DNA of 22,222 nucleotides, taken from positions 1 to 22,222 of the forward strand of contig CACBGC010000009.1 of the NCBI GenBank assembly GCA_902538695.1. The letters run 5' to 3'. The notes beneath the pieces were generated by a model that did not search any database, was not told the origin of the DNA, and saw nothing but the letters and a program-made list of their open reading frames with translations. Position numbers and translations under genes: made by a program. The stretch is from an uncultured Synechococcaceae cyanobacterium (GTDB lineage: Bacteria > Cyanobacteriota > Cyanobacteriia > PCC-6307 > Cyanobiaceae). Shown piece by piece: positions 15,821 through 22,222 of the stretch. Position 1 is the first letter of the stretch; the number at the start of each line of letters is the position of its first letter.

Positions 15821-16576
15821 TTAAGGTTCAGAAAGAACATTCCCCTTTTGAGCTTCTTTTGCAACTTTTCTCAAGTCATCACATCCCTCTTTTAATGTTG
15901 GGTAAGCAAACATTCCACTACCTGCAATAAAACAATTAGCTCCAGCATCTGCGCATTGTGAAATAGTCCAATTTGCTTTTATTCCTCCATCAACTTCAAT
16001 GTCGACATTTAAGTTTTTTTCGATAACAAAGTTTCTTATTTCTCTGATTTTATTAAGCATTGTTGGTATATAAGCTTGTCCACCAAAGCCTGGATTAACT
16101 GTCATAACTAAAACATGATCAACCATATCCATAATGTTTTTAATCATTTCAAAAGGAGTATGAGGGTTTAATGCAACTGAAGGAGATCCCCCTAAATCTC
16201 TTATTCTTCCGAGAACTCTATGCAAATGTATATTTGCTTCGGCATGAGCTATTACTACTCCTGGTTCACCATTTGCTCCCTTTGTAGCGTTTACATAAGA
16301 TTCAAGCATGGTTTCACAGTTGTATTGACTCACCATTAATTGAGTTTCAAAAGGGACATTGCAATATTTCCTGCATGCCGCAATCATTTCAGGACCGAAT
16401 GTAAGATTTGGCACGAAATTCCCATCCATTACATCAAATTGAATTCTATCTACCCCAGCTTCCTCGAGCTCTTTGACACATGCTCCCATATTTGCCCAAT
16501 CTGCTGGTAAAACTGAAGGAATTATTTGAATTGGTCTATTAACACCAGCTAAGATTGTTTGATTTGACTCAGTCAT
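15821..16576 (-). CDS. rpe: Ribulose-phosphate 3-epimerase, divergent at the metal site
   Basis: The family enzyme interconverts ribulose 5-phosphate and xylulose 5-phosphate in the Calvin and pentose phosphate cycles, in the cytoplasm. The TIM-barrel protein shows the family blocks FDVMDGNFVPNLTFGP (47-62), LMTVNPGFGGQ-like VMTVNPGFGGQAYIP (157-171) and EVDGGIK (194-200). The two catalytic Asp residues, D48 and D196, are present. The two metal-binding His of the family are both Gln here: Q46 in IQFDVMDG (usually I-H-x-D) and Q79 in ETQLMV (usually D-V-H-L-M). PSVLPADW also has Pro where PSILSADF is usual. At 251 residues it is about 20-30 longer than typical. Start ATG at 16576. It is divergent from glpX (187 bases apart). 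It could be a different-specificity paralogue or an acquired replacement. Confidence 0.88.
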   Translation of the reverse strand: MTESNQTILAGVNRPIQIIPSVLPADWANMGACVKELEEAGVDRIQFDVMDGNFVPNLTFGPEMIAACRKYCNVPFETQLMVSQYNCETMLESYVNATKGANGEPGVVIAHAEANIHLHRVLGRIRDLGGSPSVALNPHTPFEMIKNIMDMVDHVLVMTVNPGFGGQAYIPTMLNKIREIRNFVIEKNLNVDIEVDGGIKANWTISQCADAGANCFIAGSGMFAYPTLKEGCDDLRKVAKEAQKGNVLSEP

Positions 16577-16603
16577 TTAATTTTTAAAATATTTAATAAA
16601 GAT

Positions 16604-16634
16604 ACTATATTTAGTTGTTTATTCCTAATTTCAA
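16604..16634 (-). promoter_or_regulatory. Candidate promoter for rpe
   Basis: On the minus strand TTGAAA (16629-16634) is followed after 19 bases by TATAGT (16604-16609), 27 bases before the rpe ATG. Both hexamers match the sigma-70-type consensus in 5 of 6 positions, although the spacer is longer than the usual 17. It lies in the rpe/glpX divergent region. Confidence 0.4.
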
Positions 16635-16694
16635 GTCACGGCCTGATAAAGTATCACCTGTAAAGAGTTTAAAAAAGCTTTCTAGCATAATAAT

Positions 16695-16723
16695 TCTCAT
16701 AAAAAATGACATTTTTTATGAGA
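16695..16723. repeat. Perfect 14-bp inverted repeat upstream of glpX
   Basis: tctcataaaaaatg (16695-16708) and cattttttatgaga (16710-16723) are exact reverse complements separated by a single A at 16709. The dyad centre is 55 bases before the glpX GTG and 133 bases from the rpe ATG. A CATACT hexamer (16725-16730) just downstream could be the glpX -10, which would put the palindrome over the -35 region, an operator-like position. As RNA it could fold into a 12-bp A-U stem with a UGACA loop, but no U tract follows on either strand, so a terminator is less likely. Confidence 0.6.
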
Positions 16724-16763
16724 TCATACTCAAAACCTTTAAGAAAATCCTCAAAATTTAATT

Positions 16764-17765
16764 GTGAATCAAACTTTAATTCAAGAAATTCTCGAAGTTG
16801 TCGAGCAAGCAGCTATTGCCTCAGCAAAACTAACAGGACTTGGTCAAAAAGATGAAGCTGATGCTGCAGCTGTAGAAGCAATGAGATTGCGAATGGGCAA
16901 AATTGAAATGAAAGGGAAAATTGTTATTGGAGAAGGTGAAAGAGATGAAGCGCCTATGCTTTATATAGGTGAAGAGGTTGGTAGTGGAAATGGCCCAGGG
17001 GTTGACTTTGCAGTAGATCCTTGTGAAGGAACAAATCTTTGTGCGAATAATCAAAGAGGTTCTATGGCGGTTTTAGCTGCCTCCGATACGGGCGGTCTTT
17101 TCAATGCGCCTGATTTTTACATGAACAAATTAGCAGCACCTCCTGCAGCCAAAGGTAAAGTAGATATTAGAAATTCAGCTACTGAAAACTTAAAGATACT
17201 AAGTGATTGCTTGGGCCTTTCTATCGATGAACTTACTGTAGTTGTAATGGATAGAACTAGGCATAAAGATTTAATTAAAGAGATTCGAGGATGTGGTGCA
17301 AAAGTACAACCGATTTCTGATGGTGATGTTCAAGCTGCGATTGCATGTGGTTTTGCAGGTACTGGTACACATTGCTTGATGGGTATAGGTGCAGCTCCAG
17401 AGGGTGTTATTTCAGCGGCTGCAATGAGAGCTCTCGGCGGACACTTTCAAGGACAACTAGTTTATGATCCGGCAATCGCTCAAACTTCTGAATGGGCTGA
17501 TTATACAAAAGAAGGAAATATAAAACGTCTTAATGAAATGGGTATAACAGATATAGATAAAATTTATGAAGCGAATGAATTGGCATCGGGAGAAAATGTT
17601 GTTTTCGCTGGGAGTGGAATAACTGATGGATTATTATTTGACGGAGTTAAATTTGAAAGGGATTGTGTTAGAACAAGTAGTCTAGTTATTAGTACATTAG
17701 ATAGTACTGCAAGGTTCACAAATACTGTCCATATAAAAGATGGCGCTAAGAGTATCAGCCTTTAA
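16764..17765 (+). CDS. glpX: Class II fructose-1,6/sedoheptulose-1,7-bisphosphatase
   Basis: This GlpX-type phosphatase, in cyanobacteria a dual FBPase/SBPase, removes the C1 phosphate of fructose and sedoheptulose bisphosphates in the Calvin cycle. The 333-residue protein has the metal- and substrate-binding blocks GEGERDEAP (56-64, including E57 and E59) and DPCEGT (D85, E88, T90). These fall at the same numbers as the E. coli GlpX metal ligands and catalytic Thr. The conserved segments VMDRTRHKDLI and GGHFQGQLVYDP are also present. The GTG start at 16764 gives an N-terminus (QEILEVVEQAAIASAKL) that matches the family, and the next ATG is about 40 residues in. hemA follows 18 bases downstream, so the two are probably co-transcribed. 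A strong inverted repeat lies in its leader or promoter. Confidence 0.95.
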   Translation: MNQTLIQEILEVVEQAAIASAKLTGLGQKDEADAAAVEAMRLRMGKIEMKGKIVIGEGERDEAPMLYIGEEVGSGNGPGVDFAVDPCEGTNLCANNQRGSMAVLAASDTGGLFNAPDFYMNKLAAPPAAKGKVDIRNSATENLKILSDCLGLSIDELTVVVMDRTRHKDLIKEIRGCGAKVQPISDGDVQAAIACGFAGTGTHCLMGIGAAPEGVISAAAMRALGGHFQGQLVYDPAIAQTSEWADYTKEGNIKRLNEMGITDIDKIYEANELASGENVVFAGSGITDGLLFDGVKFERDCVRTSSLVISTLDSTARFTNTVHIKDGAKSISL

Positions 17766-17783
17766 AAATTCACTTTTGATTTT

Positions 17784-19094
17784 ATGCATATTGTTGTCGT
17801 CGGACTGAGTCATCGCACGGCACCTGTCGAAGTGCGTGAGAAGTTAAGTATTCCTGACCAATCCATAACAGAGTCACTGAAAGCGTTAAAAGCTTTCAAT
17901 GATGTGTTAGAGGTGTCAATTTTAAGTACTTGTAATAGGCTGGAAATATATGCGCTAGTAAAGGATAAAAATACTGGAATTTCATCAATTAAAGAATTCA
18001 TATCAGAATATTCTGGAATTATTTTTGAAGATTTAAATCCACATCTTTTTTGCTTTAGACAGGAAGAAGCAGTTTTGCATTTGATGAAAGTCTCGGCAGG
18101 ACTAGATAGCCTTGTTTTAGGGGAAGGACAAATCCTTTCGCAGGTAAAGAAAATGATGAGATTAGGTCAAGAGAATCAATCTACTGGACCAATTCTTAAT
18201 AGATTATTAACTCAATCAGTTAGTACAGGTAAAAAAGTAAGATCCGAAACAAATTTAGGAACTGGAGCTGTGTCAATCAGTTCAGCAGCAGTTGAACTAG
18301 CTCAATTAAAAATTGGACAAGAAAAGGGTTTTGATACTCTTGTAAGTTTGGAATCAGAGAACGTTCTTGTTGTTGGCGCCGGACGAATGAGTAGGCTTTT
18401 AATTACTCATTTAAAATCAAAAGGATGTCATAAACTTATCCTTTTAAATAGAAATATTGATAGAGCATTGAATCTTGCTCAAGACTTCCCTGATTTAGAG
18501 ATTATTTGTAAAGGGTTAAACGAATTAGAAGAAAACATATCATTATCTTCGCTTGTTTTCACCAGTACTGCTTCTGAAGAGCCAATTATTGATCTCACAA
18601 AAATTGAAAAAATAAATTTGAGTAATAGACTTAAATTTATTGATATTGGTGTTCCGAGAAATATATCTAATGATGTCAAACAACATGAATTTGTAAAATC
18701 ATTTGATGTTGATGACTTACAAGAGGTCGTTTCAAGAAATCAAGAATTTAGACAGAAAATAGCAAAGGAAGCGGAATCTTTAGTAGAAGAAGAAAGGATC
18801 ATTTTTCTAGAATGGTGGGCAAGTTTAGAGGCCGTTCCAGTAATTAATAAACTTAGATCAGATTTGGAGTTAATTCGAAAGGAGGAATTGCAAAAAGCAC
18901 TTAGCAGAATGGGACCAGATTTTTCGGCTCGAGAAAGAAAAGTTGTGGAAGCTCTGACTAAAGGAATAATTAATAAAATACTTCATACACCTGTTACCAA
19001 GTTGAGAAGTCCTCAATCAAGAGAAGAAAGACAAGTTTCTTTGAAAATCGTTGAAAAATTATTTTCTTTGGTGGAAGAGGATAAAAATAACTAA
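17784..19094 (+). CDS. hemA: Glutamyl-tRNA reductase
   Basis: HemA reduces the glutamate of glutamyl-tRNA(Glu) to glutamate-1-semialdehyde with NADPH. This is the first committed and usually rate-limiting step of heme and chlorophyll synthesis. The 436-residue protein has the N-terminal catalytic motif VVVGLSHRTAPVEVREKL, the nucleophile C50 in LSTCNRLEIYA and the GLDSLVLGEGQILSQVK block. It also has the NADPH-binding Rossmann motif VLVVGAGRMS (from residue 194) and the C-terminal dimerisation helices. Length is normal. The start is ATG 17784, 18 bases after glpX, preceded by a U-rich stretch without a Shine-Dalgarno sequence. Co-transcription with a Calvin-cycle gene would tie pigment supply to carbon fixation. 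Confidence 0.97.
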   Translation: MHIVVVGLSHRTAPVEVREKLSIPDQSITESLKALKAFNDVLEVSILSTCNRLEIYALVKDKNTGISSIKEFISEYSGIIFEDLNPHLFCFRQEEAVLHLMKVSAGLDSLVLGEGQILSQVKKMMRLGQENQSTGPILNRLLTQSVSTGKKVRSETNLGTGAVSISSAAVELAQLKIGQEKGFDTLVSLESENVLVVGAGRMSRLLITHLKSKGCHKLILLNRNIDRALNLAQDFPDLEIICKGLNELEENISLSSLVFTSTASEEPIIDLTKIEKINLSNRLKFIDIGVPRNISNDVKQHEFVKSFDVDDLQEVVSRNQEFRQKIAKEAESLVEEERIIFLEWWASLEAVPVINKLRSDLELIRKEELQKALSRMGPDFSARERKVVEALTKGIINKILHTPVTKLRSPQSREERQVSLKIVEKLFSLVEEDKNN

Positions 19095-19224
19095 CTTTTT
19101 TCGATTTATATTAAGTTTTCCCAGTGATTTATCGAAATACCTTTGTAAACTGACCATTTGTATTTCTAAATATGCCCATAATCAGTTACTTTAAGTAGTT
19201 GTATATCTACCTCCATTAGATTGA

Positions 19225-20520
19225 ATGAAGCGTGTGTTGGCCATAATCCTCGGAGGAGGAAAAGGTTCTAGACTTTACCCTCTAACTAAAATGAGGGCTA
19301 AACCTGCTGTTCCATTGGCAGGCAAGTATCGTTTGATAGATATTCCGATTAGTAATTGTATAAATTCAGGTATTGAAAAAATGTACGTATTGACTCAGTT
19401 CAATAGTGCATCTCTAAATAGACATATAGGAAGAACCTATAATTTAAATGGCCCTTTCGGTCAAGGATTTGTGGAGGTTTTAGCGGCACAACAGACTCCT
19501 GATAGTCCGAAGTGGTTTGAAGGTACTGCTGATGCTGTAAGAAAATACCAATGGTTATTTCAAGAATGGGATGTTGATGAATATTTAATATTGTCAGGTG
19601 ATCAACTGTATAGAATGGACTACAGTTTATTTGTTCAATATCATAGAGATAATGGTGCTGATTTAACTGTTGCAGCTTTGCCTGTTGATGAAGCTCAAGC
19701 AGAAGGTTTTGGCCTAATGAGAACCGATGATGTAGGAAATATAAAAGAATTTAGTGAAAAGCCTACTGGAGAGAAGTTGAAGGCAATGGCAGTAGATACT
19801 TCAAAATTTGGATTAAGTAAAGAGTCAGCTGCCGAAAAACCTTATTTAGCCTCTATGGGTATTTACGTTTTTAGCAGAAATACCCTTTTCGATCTTTTAA
19901 ATAAATTTCCTAATTATACGGATTTTGGTAAGGACATAATTCCTGAAGCACTTGATAGGGGCGATACTCTTAAAAGTTATGTATTCGATGATTATTGGGA
20001 AGATATTGGAACAATTGGAGCATTCTTTGAGTCTAATCTTGCATTGACTGAGCAACCAAAACCTCCATTTAGTTTTTATGATGAAAAATTTCCAATCTAT
20101 ACAAGACCAAGATTTCTCCCTCCCTCTAAACTTGTAGATGCCCAAATTACTGATTCAATAGTCTGTGAAGGTACAATCTTGAAGTCATGCAGTATTTTAC
20201 ATTGTGTTTTAGGGGTAAGAAGCAGGATTGAAAGTGATTCGGTTCTTGAGGACACTCTTGTTATGGGGGCCGATTTCTTCGAATCGCCTGAAGAGAGAAT
20301 TGAATTAAGAAAAGGAGGCGGAACACCTCTTGGAGTAGGTGAAGGAACTACTGTAAAAAGAGCAATTCTTGATAAGAATACAAGGATTGGTGATAATGTT
20401 GTGATCATTAATAAAGATCGAGTAGAAGAAGCGGATAAGCCAGAATTAGGCTTCTACATAAGAAATGGAATTGTTGTAGTAGTTAAGAACGCAACTATTG
20501 CAAACGGAACTGTTATTTAA
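19225..20520 (+). CDS. glgC: Glucose-1-phosphate adenylyltransferase (ADP-glucose pyrophosphorylase)
   Basis: GlgC makes ADP-glucose from glucose 1-phosphate and ATP, the committed step of glycogen synthesis. The cyanobacterial enzyme is activated by 3-phosphoglycerate. The 431-residue protein opens with the nucleotide-binding loop LGGGKGSRLYPLT (9-21) and KPAVPLAGKYRLIDIPISN. It then has WFEGTADAVR, the catalytic Asp motif SGDQLYRMD (D126) and EKP, and finishes with a left-handed beta-helix domain whose end (ADKPELGFYIRNGIVVV) corresponds to the activator-binding region. Length matches cyanobacterial GlgC (about 430). The start is ATG 19225, 130 bases after hemA. That gap could hold its own promoter. 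gnd begins 96 bases after its stop. Confidence 0.97.
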   Translation: MKRVLAIILGGGKGSRLYPLTKMRAKPAVPLAGKYRLIDIPISNCINSGIEKMYVLTQFNSASLNRHIGRTYNLNGPFGQGFVEVLAAQQTPDSPKWFEGTADAVRKYQWLFQEWDVDEYLILSGDQLYRMDYSLFVQYHRDNGADLTVAALPVDEAQAEGFGLMRTDDVGNIKEFSEKPTGEKLKAMAVDTSKFGLSKESAAEKPYLASMGIYVFSRNTLFDLLNKFPNYTDFGKDIIPEALDRGDTLKSYVFDDYWEDIGTIGAFFESNLALTEQPKPPFSFYDEKFPIYTRPRFLPPSKLVDAQITDSIVCEGTILKSCSILHCVLGVRSRIESDSVLEDTLVMGADFFESPEERIELRKGGGTPLGVGEGTTVKRAILDKNTRIGDNVVIINKDRVEEADKPELGFYIRNGIVVVVKNATIANGTVI

Positions 20521-20576
20521 ATTTTTTCGATCATTTTTCGCTGACATAAGTATTTTTTTTAAGCAATTTTGTTGAG

Positions 20577-20586
20577 TTGCATGCAA
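20577..20586. promoter_or_regulatory. Perfect 10-bp palindrome in front of gnd
   Basis: TTGCATGCAA is its own reverse complement. It lies 30 bases before the gnd ATG and 2 bases before TATATT (20589-20594), a plausible gnd -10 hexamer 22 bases from the start. A palindrome in the spacer or -35 region is an operator-like placement. At 10 bp it could also occur by chance. Confidence 0.3.
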
Positions 20587-20616
20587 ACTATATTTATTGA
20601 GTTTTTTAATTTTTTT

Positions 20617-22035
20617 ATGTCCAAGGCACATTTTGGTTTAATAGGTCTTGGTGTTATGGGCGAAAATTTAGTTCTTAACGCAGAGAGAAATGGATTTTCT
20701 AGTGTAGTTTTTAATAGAACTTACTCAAAAACTAAAGAATTCTTACAGGGTCGGGGCCTTGGCAAGAATATAGAAGGAGCTGAAACTCTTCAAGAATTTG
20801 TAAATAAGCTTGAGAGACCTAGAAGAATTCTTATGATGGTTAAAGCTGGACCAGCAACTGATGCTGTCATAGATAACATTTCTGGATATCTTGAGGAAGG
20901 AGATTTATTAATAGATGGTGGTAATTCTCAATTTAAAGATACAGAGAGAAGGGTAAATACTCTTGAAAGTAAAAGTTTTGGATACATCGGAATGGGAGTC
21001 TCTGGTGGCGCCAAAGGAGCTCTAGAAGGGCCAAGTATGATGCCTGGAGGTACTAAGGCTTCATATGATGCAATAGAAAGCTTATTAACAAAAATGGCTG
21101 CCAAAGTTGAAGACGGACCATGTGTTGCATATGTTGGACCAGGAGGCTCAGGTCATTTTGTAAAAACTGTTCATAACGGCATTGAATATGGAATTGAGCA
21201 AATACTCGCAGAAGCTTATGACCTTATGAAAAGAGTTAAAGGTATGAATGGACAACAGATGTCAGATGTATTTGGTATTTGGAATAATACTGACGAATTA
21301 GCTTCTTATCTTGTTGAGATAACAGAGATTTGTCTAAATACAAAAGATGAAATAACTGGAGATGATGTTGTTGAGAAAATATTAGATAAAGCAGGCCAGA
21401 AAGGTACTGGATTATGGACTGTTGTAAGTGCTTTAGAACTTGGGGTATCAGTCCCAACTATTTATGCATCTTTAAATGCAAGAGTAATGAGTTCTTTAAA
21501 AGATCAACGTAGTGAGATTGAAAAAACTATTCCTACCAAAGAGATAGAGGATTTTGATTTGGGAAATATATCAGATGGAATGAAACCTTTATTTGATGCT
21601 GTAGTCCTTGCTACAATAGCAAGCTATGCGCAAGGTATGGATATTTTAAGAGAAGCATCTTCAGTATATAACTATGGCTTGAATATGCCGTCAATTGCTC
21701 AAATATGGAAAGGTGGTTGCATAATTAGATCAAAATTATTAAGTAAAATTCAAGATGCTTATAACAAAAACCCAGATCTAAAAAATTTAATTTTTGATGA
21801 TTGGTTTAATAATGAAATTGCGACAAGATTAGATAACTTAGCCAATGTTGTTTCTTTATCCACAAAAGCTGGTATACCAGTTCCATGCCTATCCAGTACT
21901 TTAGATTACTTGAATAGTTATAGAACCAATAGACTTCCTCAGAATCTTGTTCAGGCAATGAGAGATTGTTTTGGCTCTCATACATACGAAAGAATTGATA
22001 GAGAAGGTAGTTTTCATACTGAATGGATGAAATGA
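20617..22035 (+). CDS. gnd: 6-phosphogluconate dehydrogenase, decarboxylating
   Basis: Gnd oxidatively decarboxylates 6-phosphogluconate to ribulose 5-phosphate, yielding NADPH in the oxidative pentose phosphate pathway used in darkness. The 472-residue product has the NADP Rossmann motif GLGVMG (10-15), the NRT phosphate-binding segment (33-35) and GMGVSGG (S129). The catalytic set K183, N187, E190 and Y191 lies in KTVHNGIEYG, and R449 with H455 in RDCFGSHTYER contribute the partner-subunit substrate contacts. The usual GGEEGA loop reads GGAKGA (131-135). The frame extends upstream to ATG 20569, but ATG 20617 gives the family N-terminus and length, and the 16 extra codons are a T-rich leader. 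pgl overlaps its stop (ATGA). Confidence 0.96.
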   Translation: MSKAHFGLIGLGVMGENLVLNAERNGFSSVVFNRTYSKTKEFLQGRGLGKNIEGAETLQEFVNKLERPRRILMMVKAGPATDAVIDNISGYLEEGDLLIDGGNSQFKDTERRVNTLESKSFGYIGMGVSGGAKGALEGPSMMPGGTKASYDAIESLLTKMAAKVEDGPCVAYVGPGGSGHFVKTVHNGIEYGIEQILAEAYDLMKRVKGMNGQQMSDVFGIWNNTDELASYLVEITEICLNTKDEITGDDVVEKILDKAGQKGTGLWTVVSALELGVSVPTIYASLNARVMSSLKDQRSEIEKTIPTKEIEDFDLGNISDGMKPLFDAVVLATIASYAQGMDILREASSVYNYGLNMPSIAQIWKGGCIIRSKLLSKIQDAYNKNPDLKNLIFDDWFNNEIATRLDNLANVVSLSTKAGIPVPCLSSTLDYLNSYRTNRLPQNLVQAMRDCFGSHTYERIDREGSFHTEWMK

Positions 22036-22222
22036 TTGAAAAAGTTAAAAATGGATATAACTTACAGGTATACAAAGACAAGTTAGAACTATCAACAGCG
22101 ATTTTTAAGTTTATTGAAAGTCAAATTATTCATACTCTAAAAAAGAAAGATAGATTCAAATTTTGTGTAAGTGGAGGTTCAACGCCTAAATCTGTCTATA
22201 AGCTTTTATCAAAAAGTGATCT
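22032..22222 (+). CDS. pgl: 6-phosphogluconolactonase, 5' part only
   Basis: The ATG at 22032 overlaps the gnd stop codon in an ATGA junction, and the frame stays open for 63 codons to the window edge. The product contains FCVSGGSTPKSVYKLL, with the SGGSTP motif at residues 47-52 that binds the phosphosugar in the Pgl/DevB and glucosamine-6-phosphate isomerase superfamily. Pgl hydrolyses 6-phosphogluconolactone to 6-phosphogluconate, the substrate of the preceding gene. The neighbour therefore supports lactonase over isomerase, and the overlap implies coupled translation. The rest of the gene, including the catalytic His region, lies outside the window. Confidence 0.92.
   Translation, partial: MIEKVKNGYNLQVYKDKLELSTAIFKFIESQIIHTLKKKDRFKFCVSGGSTPKSVYKLLSKSD

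Noticed and set aside
19099..19137. 7-bp inverted repeat TTTCGAT/ATCGAAA after hemA
   Set aside because: The arms are short and 25 bases apart, with no T tract after them. It is too weak to call a terminator or operator.
20097..20408. Antisense open frames inside glgC and other genes (for example 14419-14712, 4049-4282)
   Set aside because: They lie wholly inside well-supported genes, have no family motifs, and their composition is that of reversed codons of the real gene.
20569..20616. 16-codon N-terminal extension of gnd
   Set aside because: Starting at ATG 20617 gives the family length and N-terminus. The upstream part is T-rich leader and contains the candidate promoter.
1..22222. Mobile elements, CRISPR arrays, tRNA or rRNA genes, phage genes or toxin-antitoxin pairs
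   Set aside because: None seen on reading both strands. There are no spaced direct repeats, no transposase or integrase motifs and no tRNA-like cloverleaf, and the gaps between genes are too short for most of these.

Overview
This window looks like chromosomal DNA of a high-light Prochlorococcus, or a very close relative among the marine picocyanobacteria. The sequence is strongly AT-rich with A/T-ending codons. Genes are tightly packed, no gap between genes exceeds about 190 bases, and almost no start codon has a Shine-Dalgarno sequence. The gene content is that of an oxygenic phototroph: geranylgeranyl reductase ChlP, a CcsA-type cytochrome c assembly protein, ferredoxin-sulfite reductase, GlpX-type fructose/sedoheptulose bisphosphatase, HemA and GlgC. 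I see no mobile element, CRISPR array, tRNA, rRNA or prophage. The strain-level assignment comes from recalled gene order and was not searched.

Layout from left to right. Bases 1-5432 (+): end of rpsB, tsf, an unrecognised Asn/Lys-rich gene, recG, and a VanX-like D-Ala-D-Ala dipeptidase. Bases 5436-7223 (-): sulfite reductase sir, ending 3 bases from the dipeptidase gene. Bases 7311-9473 (+): glyS. Bases 9454-10794 (-): chlP, whose 3' end overlaps glyS. Bases 10906-15790 (+): a membrane-anchored VanY-like carboxypeptidase, typA, a DUF309 gene, a tiny overlapping ORF, an LptB-type ABC ATPase, and ccsA. Bases 15821-16576 (-): a divergent ribulose-phosphate 3-epimerase. Bases 16764-22222 (+): glpX, hemA, glgC, gnd and the start of pgl.

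The right third is a central-carbon block. The epimerase and bisphosphatase belong to the Calvin cycle, GlgC diverts fixed carbon to glycogen, and Gnd with Pgl run the oxidative pentose phosphate pathway that draws on it. hemA, the first committed step of tetrapyrrole synthesis, sits between glpX and glgC. chlP feeds the same pigment pathway. The left and middle parts are translation (S2, EF-Ts, GlyS-beta, TypA), DNA repair (RecG), sulfur assimilation (Sir) and envelope functions.

The points most worth a second look are these. The Rpe protein has Gln at both positions where the family has its metal-binding His. A 32-codon signal-peptide-like ORF is wedged with overlapping stop/start codons between DUF309 and lptB, where an LptA gene might be expected. 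A perfect 14-bp inverted repeat lies in front of glpX. At least six genes have no usable ATG start. Otherwise this is an ordinary housekeeping region, and I found no convincing evidence of an undescribed multi-gene system.
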